From Bordetella parapertussis (GTDB lineage: Bacteria; Pseudomonadota; Gammaproteobacteria; Burkholderiales; Burkholderiaceae_D): a DNA stretch of 13,946 bases. Location: contig CAMCXB010000060.1 of NCBI GenBank assembly GCA_945883145.1, positions 1-13,946 on the forward strand, given 5' to 3'. The position numbers were made by a program, and so were the translations under genes. This document shows positions 7,227 to 13,946 of the stretch, piece by piece (position 1 is the stretch's first letter; each line of letters starts with the position of its first letter). The notes under the pieces were generated by a model that made no database searches, was not told the DNA's origin, and saw only the letters and a program-made list of their open reading frames with translations.

Positions 7227-8072
7227 ATGTCAGCCAAAATCATCAATGGAATCGAGCTCTCCCACACACTACGTACTGATGTAGCAAAACGTGCTGCAGC
7301 CCTTACAGCAAAAGGACAACAACCAGGACTCGCTGTAATTTTGGTTGGCGATAGTCAAGCTTCACAAGTCTATGTGCGAAATAAAATTAAAGCTTGTGAA
7401 GAAAATGGTATTCACTCCGTATTTGAAAAATATGATGCCGCGATGACAGAAGCTGAGTTATTAGCACGTGTAGACGCACTCAATCATGATCCTAAGATCC
7501 ATGGCATTTTGGTTCAGTTACCTCTTCCGGCGCATATCGATGCAAATAAAGTCATCGAAGCCATCGCTGCCGAGAAAGATGTCGATGGTTTTCATATCAG
7601 TAATGCGGGTTTACTGATGACAGGGCAACCACTGTTTCGTCCATGCACCCCTTACGGCGTGATGAAAATGTTGGAATCCATTGATTACCCAGTCCGTGGC
7701 GCCCATGCTGTTGTAGTAGGTGCATCCAACATCGTTGGTAAACCACAAGCCATGTTGCTGTTGCAAGCTGGTGCAACTGTCACTATATGTAATTCCAAGA
7801 CGCGTGATCTTGGTCATCACACCCGTGACGCAGACATACTAGTTGTGGCAACAGGTAAACGTAATATCGTTACCGCTGACATGATTAAACCTGGCGCTGT
7901 GGTGATCGATGTCGGTATGAATCGCGATGATGCAGGCAAACTATGTGGCGATGTGGATTATGAAGGTGCGCTCAAAGTTTCTGGTTGGATTACACCAGTA
8001 CCAGGTGGTGTAGGCCCTATGACAATTACTATGTTATTGGTTAACACCATAGAAGCAGCAGAACGTATTTAA
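7227..8072 (+). CDS. folD: Bifunctional methylenetetrahydrofolate dehydrogenase / methenyltetrahydrofolate cyclohydrolase
   Basis: FolD interconverts 5,10-methylene-, 5,10-methenyl- and 10-formyl-tetrahydrofolate with NADP(H) in the cytoplasm, feeding purine and formyl-methionine synthesis. The protein has 281 residues from ATG 7227, close to the 288 of E. coli FolD. Signatures in order are SQVYVRNKIKACEENGI with catalytic Lys53, QLPLPAHID at 97-105, EKDVDGFHISNAG around 117-128, PCTPYG at 139-144, the dinucleotide-binding VVGASNIVGKP at 163-173, and PVPGGVGPMT near the end. The frame also stays open upstream to a TTG at 7194. I prefer ATG 7227 because it has AAAGG nine bases before it and the family begins with this MSAKIINGIE-type sequence. 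The gene is divergent from aceE and leads an operon: prlC starts 44 bases after its stop. Confidence 0.96.
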   Translation: MSAKIINGIELSHTLRTDVAKRAAALTAKGQQPGLAVILVGDSQASQVYVRNKIKACEENGIHSVFEKYDAAMTEAELLARVDALNHDPKIHGILVQLPLPAHIDANKVIEAIAAEKDVDGFHISNAGLLMTGQPLFRPCTPYGVMKMLESIDYPVRGAHAVVVGASNIVGKPQAMLLLQAGATVTICNSKTRDLGHHTRDADILVVATGKRNIVTADMIKPGAVVIDVGMNRDDAGKLCGDVDYEGALKVSGWITPVPGGVGPMTITMLLVNTIEAAERI

Positions 8073-8116
8073 CAATTTCAAGCGCATTGAACTCGACGGA
8101 AAGAATACATTAAGCA

Positions 8117-10183
8117 ATGTCTGACATAAAAAACCCCTTATTAGATTTTTCTGACCTGCCACGCTTCGATACATTTCAACCTGAATATGTATCAGAAGCG
8201 ATTGCCAGTTTAATTAGTGAAGCGCAAGCAGTAGTTACTACTCTAGAGGTGCCTTCAGCCCATGTCACTTGGGAAAATTTTGTAGCACCTCTTGAGGAAA
8301 CTGCAGAAAAATTGTCGCGCGCATGGGGCATAGTTGGTCATTTGAATGCTGTCGTCGATACACCGGCATTGCGTGCAACCTATAACGAAAATCAACCTAA
8401 AGTCACTGAGTTCTGGACTGCTCTGGCACAAAATCTTGCGTTATTTGAAAAATATAAAGCCATTCAAGAAAGTCCAACTTACGCTCAACTATCGCCTACA
8501 CGACAACGTATTATCGAAAATGCGATTCGTGATTTTCGTTTAGGTGGTGCAGAATTATCGGATCAGAAAAAAATTCGCTTTGCTGAAATTCAAGAACAAC
8601 AAGCCGCACTACAAACAAAATTTTCAGAGAACGTTCTCGATGCAACGAATGCTTATGAACTCATTATTACAGATGAAAAAAAATTAGCTGGTTTGCCGGA
8701 TGATGTAAAACAAGCTGCACAGGCCTCCGCAGAAAAAGAAGGCAAAACAGGTTGGCGCTTCACCTTACATTTCCCTTCTTATTTCCCGATTTTGCAATAT
8801 GCAGATGACAGAGCATTGCGCGAAACGATTTACACCGCGAATGCAACCAAAGCTTCTGAATTAGGCGCCAATCCTGAGTGGGATAACTCACAAAATATTA
8901 TCGACATACTGAAACTGCGTCATGAAGAAGCACAACTGCTAGGCTATAAAAATTATGCAGAAGTATCACTGGTACCTAAGATGGCAACCCAGCCAACTGA
9001 AGTAATACGCTTTTTAGATGATCTTGCTCAGCGCGCCCGACCATTTGCAGAAAATGATTTAGCTGAACTGAAGGCTTTTGCAAAAACTGAGTTAGGAATA
9101 GACAAACTAGAAGCATGGGACACCACTTATGCATCTGAAAAACTCAGAGAAAAACGCTACGCCTTCTCAGAGCAAGAAGTTAAACAATACTTCCCTGAAC
9201 ATAAAGTAGTCGATGGCTTATTTCGCTTAATTCAAACTCTGTTTGGTGTGAGCATAAAAACCGATCAAGCCCCTGTTTGGCATGAAGATGTACATTTTTA
9301 TCGTATAGAAAAAAAAGGTCAGCTCATCGGTCAGTTTTATCTTGATCTCTATGCTCGTAATGGTAAGCGTGGTGGCGCATGGATGGATGATGCACGTGGC
9401 CGTAAAGGTAATAGCTCACACATACAAACACCAGTTGCATACCTAACCTGTAATTTCACAGAACCCGCTGTAATAAATGGCGTTAAAAAACCAGCTTACT
9501 TCACACATGATGAAGTTATTACACTGTTCCATGAATTTGGACATGGTCTACATCACATGCTGACAGCAGTCGATGAACTCGGTGTATCTGGCATCTCAGG
9601 CGTGGAATGGGATGCAGTTGAATTGCCTTCGCAATTTATGGAAAATTTTTGTTGGGAATGGGATGTGTTGCAGCACATGACACAACATGCAGAAACGGGG
9701 GAGGCACTAACTCGTAATCTGTATGAAAAAATGATCGCCGCAAAAAACTTCCAATCCGGTTTACAAATGCTGCGTCAAGTTGAATTCTCTTTATTTGATA
9801 TGCACCTGCATTTTGAATTCAATCCAAATGGATCGCAAACTGTGGCTGAGTTATTAGCAGAAGTCAGACATCGTGTAGCCGTAATCATTCCACCAGCATT
9901 TAATCGTTTTCAGCATTCCTTCTCTCACATCTTTGCAGGTGGCTATGCTGCAGGCTATTACAGTTATAAATGGGCTGAAGTGTTGTCTGCTGATGCATAT
10001 GCCGCATTTGAGGAAGCGCAAGGAGATCCCAATCGTTTAGCTGAAACCGGACTTGCTTTTCATCGCGAGATATTATCGGTCGGAGGTTCTCGCCCTGCCA
10101 TGACATCATTCACTGCATTTCGTGGACGGGAACCTAGTATTGATGCTTTACTTCGTCACAATGGCATGATGCAAACATTATGA
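8117..10183 (+). CDS. prlC: Oligopeptidase A, M3-family zinc metallopeptidase
   Basis: This cytoplasmic endopeptidase (also called opdA) degrades short peptides, including cleaved signal peptides and proteasome-like protease products. The 688 residues match the E. coli enzyme in length (680). The zinc motif FHEFGHGLHHM contains His472, Glu473 and His476. The third zinc ligand is Glu502 in WDAVELPSQFMENF. Further M3 signatures are GQFYLDLYARNGKRGGAW just before the active site and the substrate-binding FAGGYAAGYYSYKWAEVL near the C-terminus. There is no signal peptide, in keeping with a cytosolic protein. The ATG at 8117 has only a distant GGAAAG about 13 bases upstream, so initiation may rely partly on read-through from folD 44 bases earlier. 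Its TGA stop overlaps the holC ATG (10180-10183). Confidence 0.95.
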   Translation: MSDIKNPLLDFSDLPRFDTFQPEYVSEAIASLISEAQAVVTTLEVPSAHVTWENFVAPLEETAEKLSRAWGIVGHLNAVVDTPALRATYNENQPKVTEFWTALAQNLALFEKYKAIQESPTYAQLSPTRQRIIENAIRDFRLGGAELSDQKKIRFAEIQEQQAALQTKFSENVLDATNAYELIITDEKKLAGLPDDVKQAAQASAEKEGKTGWRFTLHFPSYFPILQYADDRALRETIYTANATKASELGANPEWDNSQNIIDILKLRHEEAQLLGYKNYAEVSLVPKMATQPTEVIRFLDDLAQRARPFAENDLAELKAFAKTELGIDKLEAWDTTYASEKLREKRYAFSEQEVKQYFPEHKVVDGLFRLIQTLFGVSIKTDQAPVWHEDVHFYRIEKKGQLIGQFYLDLYARNGKRGGAWMDDARGRKGNSSHIQTPVAYLTCNFTEPAVINGVKKPAYFTHDEVITLFHEFGHGLHHMLTAVDELGVSGISGVEWDAVELPSQFMENFCWEWDVLQHMTQHAETGEALTRNLYEKMIAAKNFQSGLQMLRQVEFSLFDMHLHFEFNPNGSQTVAELLAEVRHRVAVIIPPAFNRFQHSFSHIFAGGYAAGYYSYKWAEVLSADAYAAFEEAQGDPNRLAETGLAFHREILSVGGSRPAMTSFTAFRGREPSIDALLRHNGMMQTL

Positions 10184-10605
10184 CCCGTGTTGATTTTCAT
10201 AGTAAAGTACCAGACAAACTCGCCTATGCCTGCCGCTTGATACGTAAAGCTCGCGCTAGCCAAATGCAAGTGGTCGTGTTCTTGGAAGATCAAGCACAAC
10301 TTACTCAATTCGATGACATGCTGTGGTCGTTTTCAGAACAAGATTTTTTACCGCATGTAACAGCTACTGATGGACTTGCTGCGCAAACACCCATCATTCT
10401 GACTGATAATGCAGAAGCCGATTTGCCGCATCATGAAATCATGATAAATCTTTCAACTAAAATTCCTGAGCATTTTGCGCGCTTCACCAGATTATTTGAA
10501 ATCGTCTCAACCGAAGAAAACGATTTAATTCAGGGGCGCAATCGCTATCGTCTGTATCAGCAACGCGGTTACCCACTGACCAATTTTATGGCAGATAAAT
10601 CATGA
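10180..10605 (+). CDS. holC: DNA polymerase III chi subunit
   Basis: Chi (HolC) is part of the clamp-loader side of DNA polymerase III and links it to single-strand binding protein. The protein has 141 residues, against 147 in E. coli. Recognisable features are the start TRVDFHSKVPDKLAYACRLI, the LWSFSEQDFLPH segment, PIILT, the INLSTKIPEHFARFTRLFEIV segment and the ending RYRLYQQRGYPLTNF. These follow the order of the chi family. It overlaps prlC by four bases (ATGA), and its own TGA overlaps the next ATG in the same way, so the three genes are translationally coupled. In many beta- and gammaproteobacteria holC is followed, directly or after a small gene, by valS. Here valS does not follow. 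Confidence 0.9.
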   Translation: MTRVDFHSKVPDKLAYACRLIRKARASQMQVVVFLEDQAQLTQFDDMLWSFSEQDFLPHVTATDGLAAQTPIILTDNAEADLPHHEIMINLSTKIPEHFARFTRLFEIVSTEENDLIQGRNRYRLYQQRGYPLTNFMADKS

Positions 10606-10982
10606 CCACTCTACCGAATGATGCAGACATTCCGCTTTTAACTGATATCGTGACGGATACGCCTAGCACCACGGCGAGTGGATTAGTCATGACTGAGCAG
10701 GCGCAGAAAGAGTTAGCTGCAACACTATGCGCGCAACTTTCTTCACAAATTCCACATCTGATTGCTGCTGCAGTACAGGAACATTTACCGCATCTCATAG
10801 GCCAACGATTAGAAAGTGCAACCACTTCGGCGCTGGGTAGTGTCTTACCTGAAGTCACCGCATCAGTCACTAAAGAACTAACTTCACAATTGATGTCGGA
10901 ACTCAGTCTAAGATTAAGTAAAAATCTAGAAGCTGAAGTTAAAGCTGCAGTTACTGATCAAATCGCGAGACATCAATCTTGA
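10602..10982 (+). CDS. Small Ala/Leu/Ser-rich helical protein of unknown function downstream of holC
   Basis: I do not recognise this 126-residue protein with certainty. It begins with a short acidic region containing DIPLLTDIV, followed by a Ser/Thr-rich stretch to about residue 30. From there to the end it is predicted by eye to be one or more long amphipathic helices: hydrophobic residues recur every three or four positions, and three loosely similar units start IPHLI, LPHLI and LPEVT. It has no signal peptide or membrane segment. A small gene with a similar N-terminal Ile-Pro-x-Leu-Thr-(Asp/Glu) motif often sits between holC and valS in betaproteobacteria (I recall DUF2486 from Burkholderia), so it may be a divergent member. 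The ATGA overlap with holC and consistent codon use support a real gene. A role linked to the polymerase is guesswork. Confidence 0.75.
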   Translation: MTTLPNDADIPLLTDIVTDTPSTTASGLVMTEQAQKELAATLCAQLSSQIPHLIAAAVQEHLPHLIGQRLESATTSALGSVLPEVTASVTKELTSQLMSELSLRLSKNLEAEVKAAVTDQIARHQS

Positions 10983-11063
10983 TACAACTGTAGCGTGATC
11001 ACCCCTCTTTGCTATGAATTAACGTCATCTCCAAAGAATCTATTTAACGACGCCACAATGACC

Positions 11064-11091
11064 TTAAAACCTTTAGCAGACTTTTTACAAT
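11064..11091 (+). promoter_or_regulatory. Candidate sigma-70 promoter for dadA
   Basis: TTAAAA (11064-11069) and TACAAT (11086-11091) are spaced by 16 bases and match the -35 and -10 consensus at 4 and 5 of 6 positions. The transcript would begin near 11098, just before the hairpin at 11101-11125, giving a leader of about 50 bases. An alternative is read-through from the folD operon, since I see no clear terminator between 10983 and 11100. Confidence 0.35.
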
Positions 11092-11100
11092 CTCTGTTTA

Positions 11101-11125
11101 ACTGTCAGCCTCTATGCTGAACAGT
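11101..11125 (+). promoter_or_regulatory. Hairpin in the dadA leader, just upstream of its ribosome binding site
   Basis: ACTGTCAGC (11101-11109) can pair with GCTGAACAGT (11116-11125) around a CTCTAT loop, leaving one bulged A. It is followed by ATTTATTTTT and then the ACGGAGAG ribosome binding site. The stem plus T-rich run could end transcription coming from the folD operon. If the promoter at 11064-11091 is used, the stem forms at the very 5' end of the dadA mRNA. Either reading fits the sequence. Confidence 0.4.
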
Positions 11126-11148
11126 ATTTATTTTTACGGAGAGTCGTG

Positions 11149-12423
11149 ATGAAAGTTATCGTTCTTGGTGCAGGCATAGTGGGAACAGCCTCAGCATGGT
11201 TCTTAAATAAAGCAGGGCATGAAGTCACCGTCATAGATCGCCAGCCTGCCGTAGCACAAGAAACGAGTTTCGCAAATGGTTGTCAAATTTCTGTTTCACA
11301 CGCCGAACCATGGGCGAATCCATCAGCGCCACTAAAAATATTACAATGGTTAGGCAAAGAAGATGCACCACTGTTATATCGCTTTCGCCCCGAATGGTTG
11401 CAATGGCGCTGGGGCTTAGAATTTCTTAAGCAATGTACACCTTCACATACTGCAAATAATATTCGTCAAATCATTGCAATTGCAGAATATAGCCGTCAGA
11501 TTCTGCAATCAGTTCGAGAAGAAACACAGATTGAGTATGATGCATTAACCAAAGGGATATTGCATTTCTATACAGACGAAAAAGAATTTCAACATTCTCT
11601 GCCTTCTGCCCAACTCATGCGTGAATTAGGCTGTCCACGTCAAACTATCTCCACCGAAAAAGTTGTTAGATTAGAACCTGCTTTAAAATCCATGCAAGAA
11701 AAAATTGTAGGTGGCGACTACACAGCAAATGATGAATCTGGTGATGTACATAAATTTGCACTCGGCCTAGCATCTCATGCAAGTAATGCAGGTGTGCAAT
11801 TTCAATTCAATACTCTCATTACGAAATTAATCCAAGAAGGCACGGGATCTAGTGCTCGTATCACTGGCGTAGAAATCATTGATGAACATGGCAATCATCA
11901 AGTCCAACATGCTGATGCCTTTGTGATTGCGATGGGTAGCTTCTCCGTTACATTAGCTAAACAAGTTGGTATTGATTTACTCATCTATCCTGGCAAAGGC
12001 TATTCTGCGACTTATTCTGTGTTGCATGACAAGCTCGCTCCGTCTGTCTCTCTCACTGACGACGGACACAAGCTAGTGATTTCTCGTTTAGGTGATCGAC
12101 TACGGGTAGCAGGTACTTGTGAATTGAATGGCTATGCACGCGACTTAAATCCTACGCGTTGCGCTGCTATCACACGACGTACACAAGAACTATTTCCTAA
12201 CGCTTGTGATTATGAACGTCCGGTGTACTGGAGTGGCTTACGACCCTTAACACCATCTAATGTGCCTTACATAGGCAAGACACGTTATCCGAATTTATTT
12301 TTAAATACAGGTCACGGCACGCTAGGCTGGACCATGGGTTGCGGCTCTGGTAAAGCGATTGCCGATATCATCTCTGGTCATAGTCCTGAACTTGATTTTG
12401 CTTTCACAGACCATCGTTTCTGA
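11149..12423 (+). CDS. dadA: D-amino acid dehydrogenase, FAD-dependent (DadA type)
   Basis: DadA oxidatively deaminates D-amino acids, chiefly D-alanine, to the keto acid and ammonia. It passes electrons to the respiratory chain at the inner face of the cytoplasmic membrane. The 424 residues (432 in E. coli) can be followed along the whole family. The N-terminus MKVIVLGAGIVGTASAW carries the FAD-binding GAGIVG, next to AGHEVTVIDR. ETSFANGCQIS, YPGKGYSATY and the C-terminal NTGHGTLGWTMGCGSGK are DadA signatures. The frame is open to a GTG at 11146, but the ATG at 11149 fits the family start and has ACGGAGAG six bases before it. The preceding gene ends 166 bases upstream and the amino-acid binding protein gene follows after 128 bases. 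No alr/dadX racemase is in the window. Glycine/sarcosine oxidases are related, but the match is closer to DadA. Confidence 0.88.
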   Translation: MKVIVLGAGIVGTASAWFLNKAGHEVTVIDRQPAVAQETSFANGCQISVSHAEPWANPSAPLKILQWLGKEDAPLLYRFRPEWLQWRWGLEFLKQCTPSHTANNIRQIIAIAEYSRQILQSVREETQIEYDALTKGILHFYTDEKEFQHSLPSAQLMRELGCPRQTISTEKVVRLEPALKSMQEKIVGGDYTANDESGDVHKFALGLASHASNAGVQFQFNTLITKLIQEGTGSSARITGVEIIDEHGNHQVQHADAFVIAMGSFSVTLAKQVGIDLLIYPGKGYSATYSVLHDKLAPSVSLTDDGHKLVISRLGDRLRVAGTCELNGYARDLNPTRCAAITRRTQELFPNACDYERPVYWSGLRPLTPSNVPYIGKTRYPNLFLNTGHGTLGWTMGCGSGKAIADIISGHSPELDFAFTDHRF

Positions 12424-12551
12424 GAAAATTATTTAATTTAAGTGCTGAAATCACTTGGGACTTCTTGCCAATTTATTGTAACGTCTTAGTTAATTTCCCC
12501 ATCATTACAAATTATTAGTCTATTGAATGTCGTTTTTTCAGGAGCAGTTGT

Positions 12552-13691
12552 ATGCAAACTAAATCATTCCTTACTATTTTTCTTACTTTATGCGGACTTA
12601 GCGCAACTGCATATGCTGAAGAGCAGATCGTAAAAATTGGTCATGTAGGACCTCTCTCTGGACAGATCGCGCATTTAGGTAAAGATAATGAGAATGGTGC
12701 ACGGATGGCGATTGATGTTTTAAATACCAAAGCCATCAGCATCGCAGATAAGAAAATTAAGTTTGTTTTGGTGCCTGAAGATGATGGCGCTAATCCTCAG
12801 CAAGCAACCACTGTTGCACAAAAATTAGTCGACAATAAAGTCAACGGTGTGATTGGTCATTTAAATTCTGGCACAACCATACCGGCATCAAAAATTTATA
12901 ACGATGCAGGTATTCCTCAAATTTCACCCTCTGCTACCAATCCTAAATACACACGCCAAGGTTACAAAGGTGCGTTTCGTGTAGTCGCTAATGATGGTCA
13001 ACTCGGTGGTGCATTAGGTCGTTATGCTGCCAATACGTTACAAGTAAAAAATATTGCAATTATTGATGACCGCACTGCCTATGGTCAGGGCGTGGCGGAT
13101 GAATTTGCTAAGGCAGCAAAAGCCGCAGGAGCGCAAGTAGTCAACCGACAGTTTACTAATGATAAAGCGATGGATTTCAGTGCCATTCTGACCGCCATTA
13201 AAAAAACAAATCCAGAACTCGTTTTCTTTGGTGGTATGGATGCCGTTGCTGGCCCTATGCTGCGTCAAATGCATCAACTTGGATTACAAGCAAAATTCAT
13301 GGGCGGCGATGGCATCTGCACTGAACAACTCGCTTCACTTTCTGGTGGTGGCATGACAGACGGTCAAGTAATTTGCGCAGAAGCAGGCGGTGTAGAAGAA
13401 AAAGATGAAAAAGCGATTGCTGATTTCCGTGCTGCTTATCAAAAGAAATTTGGTGTCGATGTAAAACTCTATGCACCGTATGTTTATGATGCCGTGATGA
13501 TGATGGCAGGTGCTATGCAAAAAGCTAATTCAACCGAACCTGCGCGCTACTTACCTGAACTAGCAAAATTAAAATATAAAGGTGTAACAGGCCAAATTGA
13601 ATTCGATGCTTATGGTGACGTTAAAAATGGTACTTTAACTTTGTATACCTATAAAGCCGGCAAACGTGATCGCATCATGGTCACGAAATAA
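12552..13691 (+). CDS. Periplasmic branched-chain-type amino-acid ABC transporter binding protein
   Basis: This is a type I periplasmic binding protein of the LivK/BraC family, which delivers an amino acid to an inner-membrane ABC permease. The 379-residue precursor begins with a standard signal peptide: Lys4, a hydrophobic stretch from about 6 to 18, and a likely cut after AYA at residue 22, leaving EEQIVKIGHVGPLSG as mature start. GHLNSGTTIPASKI (102-115) and SPSATNPKYT form the ligand-binding region. IDDRTAYGQGVADEF at about 171-185 and the GGDGICTEQL/VICAEAGG pair (Cys256, Cys275, possibly a disulfide) are family features. Cys14 is not in a proper lipobox, so it is probably soluble. The ATG at 12552 has AGGAG seven bases upstream. 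No LivHMGF permease or ATPase genes are near it, so it must use a transporter encoded elsewhere. Its ligand could be Leu/Ile/Val or another amino acid. Confidence 0.92.
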   Translation: MQTKSFLTIFLTLCGLSATAYAEEQIVKIGHVGPLSGQIAHLGKDNENGARMAIDVLNTKAISIADKKIKFVLVPEDDGANPQQATTVAQKLVDNKVNGVIGHLNSGTTIPASKIYNDAGIPQISPSATNPKYTRQGYKGAFRVVANDGQLGGALGRYAANTLQVKNIAIIDDRTAYGQGVADEFAKAAKAAGAQVVNRQFTNDKAMDFSAILTAIKKTNPELVFFGGMDAVAGPMLRQMHQLGLQAKFMGGDGICTEQLASLSGGGMTDGQVICAEAGGVEEKDEKAIADFRAAYQKKFGVDVKLYAPYVYDAVMMMAGAMQKANSTEPARYLPELAKLKYKGVTGQIEFDAYGDVKNGTLTLYTYKAGKRDRIMVTK

Positions 13692-13717
13692 TTAAAGTTG
13701 TAGGAACGACTTGTTGG

Positions 13718-13741
13718 AACGATTAGGGTAGCGTAATCGTT
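13718..13741. repeat. Inverted repeat after the binding-protein gene
   Basis: AACGATT (13718-13724) and AATCGTT (13735-13741) are perfect inverted copies around a 10-base loop. The upstream arm also shares the string GGAACGA with 13703-13709, giving a short direct repeat. There is no T run, so it is not a classical terminator. It may be part of a REP-like intergenic element together with the hairpin at 13771-13788. Confidence 0.4.
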
Positions 13742-13770
13742 CACTCATTCCCATTTCCCATTTCTCATGC

Positions 13771-13788
13771 GGCGTAATTCATTGCGCC
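13771..13788. repeat. REP-like short hairpin
   Basis: GGCGTAA (13771-13777) pairs with TTGCGCC (13782-13788) around a TTCA loop, with one G-U pair, and is followed by CTACC. The sequence resembles the GTAGGGCGCAAT-type short palindromes scattered between genes in many proteobacteria. It is GC-richer than its surroundings, which begin with the tandem CCCATTTCCCATTT at 13750-13763. Whether it recurs in the genome cannot be judged from one copy. Confidence 0.4.
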
Positions 13789-13803
13789 CTACCTATACAC
13801 AAT

Positions 13804-13832
13804 AAAAAAAGCGCTCATACGAGCGCTTTTTT
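13804..13832. terminator. Bidirectional intrinsic terminator between the binding-protein gene and the right-edge gene
   Basis: GCGCTC (13811-13816) and GAGCGC (13821-13826) form a perfect 6-bp GC-rich stem around an ATAC loop, flanked by seven A on the left and six T on the right, which lengthen the stem and give a U run in either direction. It stands between convergent genes, 113 bases past the binding-protein stop and about 57 bases past the stop of the right-edge gene. Confidence 0.88.
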
Positions 13833-13888
13833 CATGTCATCTGATTTTCAATTAAGGTAGTTACGTACCACCGTAATTTACGAAATGA

Positions 13889-13946
13889 TTATTTCAGAGA
13901 CAAAACCCATTTTGCTAACTTTACAGATTCAGCTTCAGAAACCTGA
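13889..13946 (-). CDS. C-terminal end of a probable class I c-type cytochrome (5' end outside window)
   Basis: Read on the - strand from the right edge, the last 18 codons give QVSEAESVKLAKWVLSLK followed by TAA (complement of 13889-13891). The pattern Ser-Glu-Ala-Glu, a helix ending Leu-Ala-x-Trp-Val-Leu-Ser-Leu, then a stop is typical of the C-terminal helix of small class I cytochromes c such as c-551/c-552. The haem-binding CxxCH would lie outside the window, so the assignment rests on this helix alone. The terminator at 13804-13832 is suitably placed beyond its stop. Confidence 0.55.
   Translation of the reverse strand, partial: QVSEAESVKLAKWVLSLK

Noticed and set aside
10995..11002. 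GTGATCAC palindrome after the small helical protein gene, considered as a CRP-like site or terminator
   Set aside because: It lacks the six-base spacing of a CRP site and has no stem extension or T run; an 8-bp palindrome is expected by chance.
11146..11148. GTG start one codon before the dadA ATG
   Set aside because: The ATG at 11149 fits the DadA family start and the spacing from ACGGAGAG; the GTG adds only one residue.
12440..12456. Inverted repeat AAGTG/CACTT after dadA considered as a terminator
   Set aside because: The stem is only 5 bp and no T run follows it.
12552..12617. Lipoprotein signal with Cys14 in the binding protein
   Set aside because: The residues before Cys14 (Leu-Thr-Leu) do not form a lipobox, and a clear AYA signal peptidase I site lies at residues 20-22.
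13861..13876. TTACG/CGTAA inverted repeat before the right-edge gene stop
   Set aside because: It is a 5-bp stem without a T run in AT-rich DNA; the strong terminator at 13804-13832 already explains transcript ends here.

Overview
The window is a piece of chromosome from a moderately AT-rich proteobacterium, most probably a low-GC betaproteobacterium. Four things point there: the dihydrolipoamide dehydrogenase carries its own N-terminal lipoyl domain, a BPH-type (HslV-like) peptidase sits inside the pyruvate dehydrogenase operon, aceE is divergent from folD-prlC, and the LivK-type binding protein resembles betaproteobacterial ones. The assignment rests on remembered family resemblance, not on a search.

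Left edge (1-385): the 3' end of an AT-rich + strand gene that I do not recognise, then a perfect 14-bp hairpin flanked by A and T runs. This hairpin can terminate both that gene and the operon converging from the right. Minus-strand block (386-6925), in transcription order: aceE (pyruvate dehydrogenase E1), aceF (E2, one lipoyl domain), a small N-terminal-threonine peptidase of the HslV/BPH type, and lpd (E3 with lipoyl domain). Together E1, E2 and E3 convert pyruvate to acetyl-CoA, and the peptidase is an unexpected passenger encoded 7 bases after aceF.

The 301-base divergent region (6926-7226) holds a candidate aceE promoter overlapped by a FadR/PdhR-like half-palindrome, a separate 15-bp palindrome, and a perfect TATAAT before folD. 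Plus-strand operon (7227-10982): folD (one-carbon folate metabolism), prlC/opdA (oligopeptidase A), holC (DNA polymerase III chi) and a small hypothetical protein; the last three are joined by ATGA stop/start overlaps.

Then come dadA (D-amino acid dehydrogenase, 11149-12423), with a hairpin directly before its ribosome binding site, and a periplasmic branched-chain-type amino-acid binding protein (12552-13691) with no permease genes nearby. The right edge has hairpin-forming REP-like sequence, a strong bidirectional terminator (13804-13832), and the last 18 codons of a minus-strand gene that looks like a class I cytochrome c.

Most of the window is conserved core metabolism. The least ordinary items are the peptidase inside the PDH operon, the near-identical lipoyl domains on E2 and E3, and the small helical protein after holC. 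I see no mobile element, CRISPR array, tRNA or rRNA.
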